Below are positions 42,198-53,000 of a stretch of DNA of 64,000 bases, piece by piece. Under the pieces are notes generated by a model, which was not told where the DNA came from, made no database searches, and saw only the letters and a list, made by a program, of their open reading frames with translations. Position 1 is the stretch's first letter. Each line of letters starts with the position of its first letter. The translations under genes and the position numbers were made by a program. The stretch spans positions 62,001-126,000 of the forward strand of contig NZ_WPZO01000010.1 in assembly GCF_013031355.1 (NCBI RefSeq), given 5' to 3'. The stretch comes from Ruegeria arenilitoris. GTDB lineage: Bacteria > Pseudomonadota > Alphaproteobacteria > Rhodobacterales > Rhodobacteraceae.

Positions 42198-42626
42198 TTA
42201 ACTTGAAATATCTCCATCTTCGCCACTCCCCCCTCGTGTGCCGTCGCGACCCAGACTGGTAACAATAGGATTACTCTGATCGCTAGGTTCAGCGTAGATA
42301 TAGGCGCGGCCCCAAGGGTCGATCAGGCCATCTTCACTGTCCAGATAGGGCCCCGACCAGGTTGGGTCACCGGGAGGAGCGTTTACGAGAACGGTCAGGC
42401 TTTCAGAGTTTGTCGGATAGCGACCCGTATCAATGTAGAAGAGCTGCAATGCGTTGCCGATCTGTTGGACTTGCAGCTTGGCCGTCTCAGACTTGGCACG
42501 GCCCAAATACCCGATCAGCCTAGGGCCAGCTACCGCAGCGATCATGGCGATAATGGACAGTACAATGAGCACTTCCAGAATAGTGACGCCACTGCGTGCA
42601 TTCCACTCATGAGCCCTGCGTTTCAC
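42198..42626 (-). CDS. gspG: Type II secretion major pseudopilin GspG
   Basis: The 142-residue form starts at a GTG with GGAGG 7 bp upstream, overlapping the prepilin peptidase stop as GTGA. The class III leader ends in G, followed by the mature VTILEVLIVLSIIAMIAAVAGP with Glu at +5. The calcium-site and core region of GspG follows: KLQVQQIGNALQLFYIDTGRYPTN, WSGPYLDSEDGLIDPWGRAYIY. It polymerises into the pseudopilus that pushes substrate through GspD. The last gene of a two-gene minus-strand unit. Confidence 0.92.
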   Translation of the reverse strand: MKRRAHEWNARSGVTILEVLIVLSIIAMIAAVAGPRLIGYLGRAKSETAKLQVQQIGNALQLFYIDTGRYPTNSESLTVLVNAPPGDPTWSGPYLDSEDGLIDPWGRAYIYAEPSDQSNPIVTSLGRDGTRGGSGEDGDISS

Positions 42627-43153
42627 GTATTGCCTCCAAGCAACCAAACACCCCATGCAGAGAGACAAAGAAACGGTCCGAATGCAACCTTTGATTGACC
42701 AATTTCCGTAAGTGATGTCGAACGCACAACAGCCAGAAGGCTTAGCGCCCCAAGCCCGGAAAGAGCTGCGGTCAGAACTACGTAGATCGTTCCATAGGCC
42801 CCGCACCAGAGGCCGATACCTGCCATGAGTTTAACATCACCAAAGCCCAGCCCGTGAACGCCACGTGTTTTTAGGTAAAGCTCGGCAACAGTCCAGAACA
42901 GCAGCGGCCAAAGAATTCCCCCAAATATTCGGTCTATTAGCATGAATTCTGAACTGCCATACAGAGCCAGCGCACCAGACAGTACCAATGACAGGGCTGC
43001 CAGATCAGAGATTTCAAACGTCAGGAAATCCCAAACGCTGATCCAGATCAGCAAAACGGCCAGTGGAATTGCAAGCCAGTTCGAGGGCATTGATATGGCG
43101 GCAAGCAAGCCGTAAACCAGAAGATGAATGAGGACGAGCCTGAACGTTTGCAT
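42623..43153 (-). CDS. gspO: Prepilin peptidase (GspO/PilD-type, short form)
   Basis: A 176-residue polytopic membrane protease read from the ATG at 43151-43153. The two catalytic aspartates are D42 (VWDFLTFEIS) and D106 (GLGFGDVKLM, the GxGD motif). It lacks the N-terminal methyltransferase domain of PilD, as in CpaA/TadV-type peptidases. It would cleave the leaders of GspG, H, I, J and K encoded nearby. Coupled to gspG by a 4-bp overlap and divergent from gspK (27 bp). Confidence 0.88.
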   Translation of the reverse strand: MQTFRLVLIHLLVYGLLAAISMPSNWLAIPLAVLLIWISVWDFLTFEISDLAALSLVLSGALALYGSSEFMLIDRIFGGILWPLLFWTVAELYLKTRGVHGLGFGDVKLMAGIGLWCGAYGTIYVVLTAALSGLGALSLLAVVRSTSLTEIGQSKVAFGPFLCLSAWGVWLLGGNT

Positions 43154-43180
43154 ATCCAAAGCTGATAGGGAGTCACGTTG

Positions 43181-43903
43181 ATGGTTGCAAGCAGGCACCG
43201 AAAGCAAGGTTTTGCCCTCATCGTCGTGTTGTCGACACTCAGCATTGTGGCACTGCTTTTTGCAATCACAAGCAGCCGTTTCCTGACCAAGTTGACAACC
43301 AGCGAAGCTGAATTGGAGCTAGGATCGCGACAACAGGAAAACAGGGTCATGGCAGAGCTGGCGCTTGACGTGTTCAGCGAAGGAGTGGGTCAGGTTGACC
43401 CGCGCGAGCCATTGGTGTTTCAACAGGGCGGCCGTGAACTCGCGCTCGTGATGCAAGACGTTGGTGGCTTGGTTGATCTCAACACTGCCGCGCCTGATTT
43501 GTTGGATGCCTTGTGTGCTTCCCTCAGTATTCCTAGCGACGCGGTTGAGCGGTTTCGGAAGTGGAGACGCACGCCCTACAGGCTGCACAGTGTTGCCGAT
43601 TTTGCCCGGGTCGCGGAGATCCCGTATGAAGACGGTCTTCGCCTCAAGGAATACGCAACGGTTCATTCCGGTCGTTTTGGAGTCGCGCCTGACTTGGCGC
43701 CTGGAGATTTGGTCGAGCGGCTGGTTGGGTCTGTATCACTTGGCGGTGTGCAGGGTTCTGAGTTTCCCGTTTCATGGCAGACACCAGCGTCGGGTACGAC
43801 GTTTCGGGTTGATCTCTGGGAGGGTGGGCGTTTTGAGCGTTCGATCGGGGTCGTTCATTTGGGCGGTTCGGGCGCAGAGGTCCGCATCCTTGAGCTGTAT
43901 TGA
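43181..43903 (+). CDS. gspK: Type II secretion minor pseudopilin GspK
   Basis: A 240-residue protein, ATG with GGGAG 8 bp before. The leader KQG is followed by FALIVVLSTLSIVALLFAITSS; position +5 is Val, not Glu, as is normal for GspK, the tip subunit. GLVDLNTAAPDLLDALC and the downstream SAM-like helical insertion (FRKWRRTPYRLHSVADFARVAEI) confirm the family. It is shorter than most GspK (about 300). It caps the pseudopilus with GspI and GspJ, whose genes lie 20 kb away on the far side of the Rhs block. Confidence 0.88.
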   Translation: MVASRHRKQGFALIVVLSTLSIVALLFAITSSRFLTKLTTSEAELELGSRQQENRVMAELALDVFSEGVGQVDPREPLVFQQGGRELALVMQDVGGLVDLNTAAPDLLDALCASLSIPSDAVERFRKWRRTPYRLHSVADFARVAEIPYEDGLRLKEYATVHSGRFGVAPDLAPGDLVERLVGSVSLGGVQGSEFPVSWQTPASGTTFRVDLWEGGRFERSIGVVHLGGSGAEVRILELY

Positions 43904-44017
43904 GTGTGCTTAATGAGTGATATCGGTTGTACTTCTGAGGTTAGAAAAAACTTGTTGCAAAATCTCCTTTAGGTAGTACGGTTCCAAAAAAATCGTTGTT
44001 TTAACGAGGGATACGGA

Positions 44018-47000
44018 ATGGGCTTTTTGCACCGCGCGTTTTGCGCGACCACTTTCCTTTGCGCCGGAATTGCTTTTTCAGCTTTTGATGCCTCTGCAGA
44101 TACCGCCCTTCCGATAAAAGCCGTTGCCGGTGAGACGATCACACTCGATCCCGTGGACGGGGTCGTGCTTCCGGCCGGGCCTGCGCTACAGCCTTTCTGG
44201 ACTTGGATCGACCGCCCAGCTGCCAGTGTTGCCGATTTCAGCGACGCGACTGTGTTGCGACCTCAGGTCCTGCTCGACATTCCGGGCACCTACCGGGCAC
44301 GGGTTTCCTTCACCGATGCCTCGGGTGCGATTGTTGCCACGTCTGACGTTGTGTTTGGCTCGGACAATCTTCCACCCGTGGCGCGCGCGCGGGTGCGTGG
44401 GGCGCCGGACGGATCCAGCCCAGTGACGCTGGACGGCTCGGCCAGTTTCGATCTGGAGGGCGGTGCGCTCAGCTATAGCTGGGGAATCGAGTCTGCGCCT
44501 GCGGGCAGTGCTGCGCAGGTGACGGGTGACGGACCTCTTTCGGCCATTTCGCTGGATCTTGAAGGCACGTATCGGGTTGCCCTGACGGTGCAGGACCCGG
44601 CGGGGGCTGTGTCCGCACCGGAGTATCTCGACCTCAGCTTTCTGCCGAACAGCGGCACCACCGATGTCTATCGCCTCAGCTACGAGGTGACCCAGACGGC
44701 TGCGGCAGGTGTTGCTGATACGTTTGCTTTGGGAGAGCGGCTGGCTGCGCCCGGAACCCATGACCTAATCACGGGTTTTGTGCTGGATGACGGCACCGGT
44801 GCCGTTGCTGACACGCTGACCGTAACTCTGAATGGCGTCACGTATAGCGCGAGCAGCCCGACCGAGTTCCTTGCGCTTGTCGATGTGCTGGAGCTTGATA
44901 CGGATACGACCACCAATGCACGGGTCTCGCCGGATCCGGCCCAATCGGATCTGACTTTCATCTTCGGCACTGCAGGAGGATCGGTGACGCTGACCGGCCT
45001 CGTGGGTGACGCGCTAACCCGCGCCGATCTAGAAGCGCGCGGAGTGGATTATTACGAAGGGGTAGGGGGCCGCATCGTGGCGCCTGTCCCATCTGCCCGC
45101 TTCGATCAACTTCATGCCGAGACTGGCGTCCCGCTGGCCATCGAGCCTTACGCGTCGACCGATATCGATGGCGATGTTCTGGTGGCAGACGCCGGGATAC
45201 TGGTCGCGCCGGCACCTTCGTCGCCGCAGATCAGCACGGATATCGACGGGTTGTCGCTGGTGACGGTGGATCAACCCGGTGATTACCTGGTGGCTCTGGA
45301 TGTTGCTGACGGCAGCTTTTCCGCGCAGGACCATATTCTGGTTGTTGCCGGTGCGAACAAGAACCTGCGCCCGGTCGCGCGTATTGCGCCGGTGACGTCG
45401 ACGCAGGTCGGGACGGCCCTGACACTTGACGGCTCGCAAAGCTACGATTTGGAAGGGGATTTCATCCAGCACAGCTGGGCGCTGATCTCGGCACCGTCGG
45501 GCAGCACTGCGGGCATCAGTAGTGAGCAGACTGGCACGGCAGTGCTGACCCCTGACCTGCCCGGTGCCTATGTCGTGCAACTGAGCGTTGAAGACGATGA
45601 AGTCGCAGGCGTTCCGACGACGGCTCTGGTCATGGTGACCCCGCCGCTGCCTGCAGCCAACGCAGGCCGGGATCGGCTGGCGGGTGACAGTGGTCAGCTG
45701 ACACTGGACGGCACCCTGTCGTCCGGCAATGGTCTGACCTATGCCTGGTCCTCTCTGGGGCTAATGGGGGATGGCTCAAGCGTTGAGATTACCGATGCCT
45801 CTCTGGCCTTGCCTGAGATCGGGCTGAGCATCCGGCAAGGCCGGTTCCGGGACGTGATCCGTCAGAACGAAGTCTACCATCTCAAACGCTCAGACACGGG
45901 CGACACCTGCCAGTTCGATATTCGCCAACCTGCGGATCTCTCTGGTGCCAGCGCATCGGAGCCGGTTCAGTTCACCCTGCACTCCCGTGGCCGGCAGGCC
46001 GGTATGCAAGGCGATATCCTGGTCTGGGAGGTCGAGAACAAACAGACCTATACGCGCGATGTCACCTTGCAGGACAGCAATGGTACGGCGCACGGCACCT
46101 GGACCGTTCCCGGTCGTACCTCGCTGCACGTGACCACGGATAACATCGGCAATGCCCGTATGTACGCCTATGTCGATGGGGTTGCGCGCGATGATGACCG
46201 GGTGAAGAAGAACCCGTTCAACCGCAACAACCCAGTCTGTACCGGTCCCGGGTCGGGCGTCGTTCAGCTGATCGTGTCGGATTCTGCGGGCGCGTCCTTG
46301 GCGGATACGATTTTTGTCGGCAACACGAACCTGCGTCCGGTTTTGGCGGCGGGGTCGCAGATTTCTCTGGTCTCGGGCCAGACCGTGGATCTGAATGCCT
46401 CGGACTATAGCCATGACGGGAATGGGGACAGCCTGACTTATGGCTGGTCGCTGATTGCCCGCCCGTCGAACAGCACTGCGGATCTTGGCGCGCCGATTGT
46501 GCCGGGTGACGCTCTGAGCTTTGCGCCGGACCGGGTGGGTGTCTATCTGCTTCAGATCACCGCGACAGACGGCGCGATGATCGCCGAGCCCTCGGTTGTG
46601 ACTGTCGAAGTGGTCAACTCTCCACCGGTGGCCGCGGTGTTGGGCAATACCGAAGCCTTTGTCGGTGACGTTGCCTCGATCAGTGCCGCAGGCTCAGGGG
46701 ACCCAGATGGTGATGCTCTGTCCTATGCCTGGACGCTGGTTTCCGCTCCGCAGGGCAGCACGGCCGGGCTTACGGGGCAGGGCCAGCCTGCCATCACCTT
46801 CACACCCGATCGCCGGGGCGAGTATGTCTTCAGCCTGGTTGTATCGGATTACGAGTTCGACAGCGCCCCTGTCACATGGACCGTGACCGCGCCCAACCGC
46901 GCGCCGGTGGCCCTGCTGGAAGGTCCCGATCAGGTCGATGTGGGACAGGAGATCACTTACTCTGCAACTGGTTCAAATGACCCGGACAACGATCTGCTCA

Positions 47001-50000
47001 CCTATGCCTATACGGTCACCACAAAGCCCGCAGGGTCCGAGCCGTTTTTCGAAGACCTCGGTAATGGTCAGGCCGGTTTCATCGCTGACCTTCCCGGGGA
47101 CTATGTTCTGGAAGTTACGGTGTCCGACGGGTTGCTGGAGGCCACGCATACGCTTGCCGTCAATGCCAGTGCTTTGAATGCAGCCCCGGTTCTGGGACAG
47201 CTGCGCGACAGCTATACGGTCGAACTGGGTCTGGAGCTGGCGCTTGATCTTGAAGGCAGCGACCCGGACGGTGATCCGATCAGCTTCTTTGCCACGCCGC
47301 TGCCGCTGGCAACCGGCGTCACGCTGGATGGCAACAACGGTGCGGTTCGGTTCCGCCCCGAGACCGGGCAGTTGGGAACCTACACCTATACGGTTGGTGT
47401 GTCGGACGGCGTGCTGACCGACGAGGCCACCCTGACGATCGAGGTTGTGGAGGCCACCGCCGGGGATACCGCCATTCACGGTCGTGTGCTGGATGCGGTC
47501 GATTTTGCAGCCGGCACCGTCACGCCGCTGGCCAACATGCCGGTCCGCCTGCGCGATGCCGCGCTGATGACCACCACTGCGGCCGACGGGACATTCAACT
47601 TTGGCAGTCTTGAGGCTGGCACCGATCAGGTCGAGGTGGAACCCTCTGCGGTTGGGGGCCCGGGCGGATATCTGGGCGAGACCCGCGTCATTACGGTGAC
47701 CGAGAACCAGGATCGCGATATCACCCCGGATTTCCACCTCGTGCCGCTGACCGATGGCTGCGCAACGGTTGTTGCCGGGCAGGCGACGGTTCTGTCCGGT
47801 ACCACGTCCGGTGTGACGGTCTCCATTCCCGCCGATTCCGTACAGGCGGATGGGGGCGGTGCCTATACAGGCGATGTCTGTCTGGGTTCCCTGCCGCAGC
47901 TTTTTGAGCATCCGGGCTTCAACGAAGACACTCGGGCCTGCCGGATTTACGCGCTGGATGCCCCCGGTGCGGTGTTCACCCAAGGCCTGACAATCTCTGG
48001 TCCGAACCTGGACAACCTGCCGGAGCAGACCCGGTTGGAGATGTGGCGGGTCAGCCAGTTGAATGGTCTGTTCCGGCGGGCAGCCGATGCAAACGTGGAT
48101 TCCGGGGCGGCAACCGTCAGCGGAACGCTGACAGGTGTTTCGGGTGGTGCGTTGTTCACCTTCCTGCCGCAGGCGCCGCAAACGGTCGTGTCGGCGGATC
48201 AGCCGACAGGTATGAAGTATCTCACCCCGTTTGAGGGCGACAACGCCACCAGCTACACCCTGCCGGGCTATACCGCCTTCGGTGAAGCGCAACAGATTGC
48301 GCTCAGCTATCACAGCCAGGCGGCCAACCCGACCATCATCGTGGCCGGCGATGTCACCATCGCCGACGATGCCTCGCTGCCGGTGGCGCTGCAAACGCGC
48401 ATCGAAGCGGGCGGTCTGTCGATCAGCGACGGGCGCAGTTGGACCCCGCGCGAAGGTCTGGACGGCACCATCCCGGCGCTGATCGGCGAACAGGTCACCC
48501 TGCGCCAGTCGATGCCGGTTGACGGCTCGGGACTGACCTCGGGGCGCTATGCCTATGCGTTCAACAGCAAGGCAATGTATGACTGCTCGACCGTGGGCGG
48601 CACGCATATGGCCGAGTTCTACGTGCAGAACGAAAGCAACAGCCCCTATGGCAATGGCTGGGCCATCGACGATCTGCAAAAGCTGGTGGAAGGGCCCGAT
48701 GGCAAAGTCTCGATCATCGACGATGACGGGGTGACCACATTCGATCCTGAGCCCACCCTGACCGAGTTTGAAGACGAACCACTCGTCTTCCCGGCCAACG
48801 GCGCACAAGGGATAAAAGCAGTTGATCTGGACAACGACGGTGATCTGGACGTCGTGTTCGGCGACAGCGGTACCGGAACTATCAAGTCGATCATCAATTA
48901 CAGGGACAAGGACTTCCGGCAAGAGGGTTCTATCAAAATCGCCAACCCCAGCGATGTGACACAAACAGGGGTCTGGTATCCGAACCTAGCAAACATTGCC
49001 CTAGGTGAGATGAACAATGATGCCGCGACAGATGTGGCGTATATTCTGCAATTGCAGCAGGGCTATGGCTACGTTGCCAATGACGGCTTTGGGAACCTGA
49101 CCGATGCGTTCCAGGCCGTGGGTTCCGGGCGCAGTGCAAAGGACCTCAAGGTTACCGATCTGGATCAGGATGGTTTTGAGGACATCGTTTACGGAGCCAA
49201 CACAGGGTCGTTCTTTGGTCGGAACGATGAGATCTGGGTCAGCTATGGTGGCTCGAATGGCCGCACTCTGAGCCGGATTTCTTATTACGGCTTCAGTGGT
49301 CGTGGTACGCTTCAGGTCATGACCGGCGACGTGGATGGAAATGGATTTGTCGACGTAGCCTACCGGACGACCCAAGGTGTCGATTTTGTCTTCAACAACG
49401 GCAATCGCAGCTATACGCGGCGGATTCTGCGTGCGGGCAATGGTGGCAGGAATTTCCTGGGCGACTTTGCGCAGATGCATGACTTCAACGGCGATGGCAA
49501 GCTGGATCTGGCCTACAGTTCGGACACGCAATTGCAGGTGTTGCTCAACACCACAGGGCAGGCTTTCGCAGACCCGGTGATCTTGGCCCGTCCACCCGAA
49601 GCGAACGCATCTCTAGTCGTTAGTCTGGGAGATGCCAATGGCGACGGTCTGACCGATCTGATCACGACCAGCCAGGGGCAGGTCTTCGTCTATATCAGCA
49701 ACGGGGATGGGACGTTCCAGCCGTTTGAAAGCGGCCTGCTTAACTATGGGTTTGGCAGAACCGATTTCGCCGATATCAATGGCGATGGCAGCCTGGATCT
49801 GCTGTCGACGCAGCGCTTCTCAGTCACGGTGCATTTCTCCAAACCCTCGGCGACAGGCAAGTTTGTTTCGGGGCAGGGCGAGTTCTCGACCCTATCGCGG
49901 CTTGACGATGGCAGCTGGCAGCGGCGCTACAAGGACGGCAATATCGTTCTCTATGATGCCAACGGGTTGCAAACGGCAACGGTGGATCCGCAGGGCAACC

Positions 50001-53000
50001 GCAAGGAATATGCCTATGATGATCTCGGCCGCCTCGCGACCATCACCGATCAGGTAGGCGGCGTCACCAGCTTTGCCTATGAAGAGCTGGGGCGTCTGGC
50101 ATCTGTAACCTATCCGGATGGCCGAGTTACCTCCTTCGCTTATGATGACGCTGGCAATCTCAACGAGGTGACGGAGCCCGTCGGGTCCAAGGTCAGCTTC
50201 GCTTATGACGCAAATGGTCATCTGGTCTCGACGACCAACCAGAATGGCAATGTCACCAGCTATACCTATGACGGTATGGGCAACCTGAAGGGCGCAACCC
50301 TGCCGGATGGATCCAGCGTTGCCAATCAGGTCGCGTCTTCCCTTGGACTGGTCGATGGTCTGGGCGGCCCTGCGGCAAGCCCGCTGATCTATGTGGCACC
50401 GGAAGATCGGGTCACCACGGTCACCGACCGCAAGGGCCAGACAACCGAAGTGATCGTCAACCAGTTCGGATCGGTCATTCAGACCACCGATCCGCTGGGC
50501 CGGGTGACAAAGATCGAACGGGACGGGCAGAACCTCGCGGTCCGGGTTGAACGTCCCAGCGAGACCGCCCCCGGTGGTGTGCGCGTGGACACGATCACCT
50601 ATGACAGTCTCGGCAATGTCGAGACGATGACGGAATCCGTCGGCACCTCGGCGGAACGCTCAACCTCGTATACCTATGAGCCGACCTACAACAAAGTCCT
50701 GACCATGACCGATGGGGACGGGTTCACCACGTCTTACGAGTATGATGAATTCGGCGAAGTGGCGAAGATCACGGATGCCGAAGGTGGTGCGCAGACCCAG
50801 ACTTATACGCCCGAGGGCAAACTGGCCACGCGGACGGACGAGAACGGCAACGTCACATCCTTCACCTACAATGCTGACCAGAACCTCGCCAGCACCACCT
50901 ATGCGGATGGCTCGGTCACGCAGATGACCTATGATACGGCGGGCAACACAACCGTTATCGCCGAGGCCGCTGGTACGTCCGACGAGCGGCAGGTGCGGCG
51001 CAGCTATGACGGGTTGAACCGTGTGCTGTCGGTCGAAGTCACCCGTGCGGATGGCGCTAATATCGGCGGGGTCACGCAATATGCCTACCTGCCCGCCGGC
51101 AACCTGGAAACCGTGACCGACCAGACCGGACTTATCACCACCATGTCTTATGACGGGCTCGAGCGTCTCGTGGCGATCGACGACCCGGCCGAAGGCCTGA
51201 TCCAACGCGTCTACAACACGGCCGGTGAAGTGGTCGAACACACCAATGGTGATGGTGAGACCCACACTTACGCCTATGACGATGTCAGCCGTCTGATCCG
51301 GACCACGGATCCCGAAGGCCATGTCAAATCCTTCACCTATGACAGCCGCGACAACATCGCGACCGTGACGGACGGCCGTGACGGTGTGACCAGCTTTGCC
51401 TATGACACGCTGGATCGCATGGTCTCGCGCACCAACCCGATCAACCAGACCATGACCCAGGCCTATGACAGCCGGGGCAACCTGCGCACGCTGACCCGTG
51501 AGGATGGCATCGTCGAGACGGCCAGTTATGACGGGCTCAGCCGCCGCACTCAGGTGGTGACCCCGGACAACACGCTGACCTATGGCTATGACCCGCGCGG
51601 CAACCTGACATCGGCTGCTGACAATGACAGCCTCGTCACCTTCACCTATGACGCGCGCAACCGGGTCGCCACCACCACCACCGACGGCACCGTCGGGCCG
51701 CAGCCGCAGGTCACCCTGACCTACAGCTATGACCTGCTCGACCGCCGCACGCGGATGGAGGACTCGCTGGGCGGTGCCACCACCTATGTCTGGGATGCCG
51801 AGGACCGGCTGACCGACCTGACCTCGCCCTGGGGCAGCACCTACAGCTTCGGCTACGACGATGAAGGCCGCCGGACATCGCTGAACTCCACCAGCGGCCG
51901 GGCAACCACCTATGCCTATACCAACGGGCTGCTCTCGGCGCTGACCCATGCGCAGTCCGGGGTTACGCTGACCGATCTGGGCTATACCTACGACCCCGAC
52001 GGCCAGCTGACGACGATCCTCGACCGGCTCGACCCGGCGCAGTCGAAACACATCTCCTATGATGACCTCAACCGCCTGGTGCAGGTACGCCAGGGCATCC
52101 CGCCCATCGACGGCGGCGTGCCGGTGCCGATCGAGGACTACCAGTACGACCAGGAGGGCAACCGCACCTTCTCGAACAATTCCTCCGGCTATGAGAGCAA
52201 CGCTCATAACCAGCTGCTTGAGGATGACACTTATCGTTACGCCTATGACCTGCGTGGCAACCGTATCAGCCGGACCCACAAAGTCACCGACGCGGTCGAG
52301 ACCTATGCCTATGACAGTCAGAACAGGCTGATCGGATATGGTTCGGACACCACAACCGCCACCTACGCATATGATGCGATGGAACGCAGGATCGCAAAAA
52401 CCGTGGATGGAAAAACAACGGCTTACGTCTATGACATCTCCACTGAAGACGTACTCGCGTATGACGATATCACTATGGAATTTGACACCAGCGGTCCAGC
52501 AATACTCACGCGTCGTTGGGCTCATTCAAATTCCATAGATGAGCCAGTTGGGTTCGAAGCATACACAAACTCTTCAAATGCAGGCTCTGGCTCAGAGCGG
52601 GTAATGTACTCGGATCGCCAAAACTCGGTTATCTGGGTGACAGATCCAGTAAGTGGTTCAGTGGTCTCATCGTACATTTACGATGGCTACGGCCAAGTCA
52701 CTCAAACATCTGGGACGCTGATTCAACCTTATGGCTACACCGGACGGGAATATGATGCAGAGAGTGGCCTCTATTACTATCGCGCACGAGCATATGATCC
52801 CCGACTAGGTATCTTTGTTCAAAGTGACCCAATTGGATTTTCTGGGGGAACCACGAACATCTATAGCTACGTGGCTAACAACCCGTATGCCTGGGCTGAT
52901 CAGACAGGTCTTGCGATTTCGGCTCCTTATCGTAACCTCACAATGGCTACAGCTGGTTTGACTGCCGCTGCTGCTTGGCAAAGCGGACTATTCGGTAGCA

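Noticed and set aside
46400-47450. Regularly recurring DNA in the rhs gene, at first glance array-like
   Set aside because: The recurrences are diverged protein repeats (DPDGDxLSY-type) with coding-frame periodicity, not a CRISPR array or DNA repeat family.
46973-48964. 663-codon minus-strand frame within the rhs gene
   Set aside because: It mirrors GC-rich repeat codons of the rhs frame, has no recognisable protein family or ribosome site, and is fully covered by the well-supported plus-strand domains.
50660-52525. 621-codon minus-strand frame within the YD repeats
   Set aside because: Low-complexity Val/Gly/Arg composition arising from the reverse of repeated YD codons; no domain.
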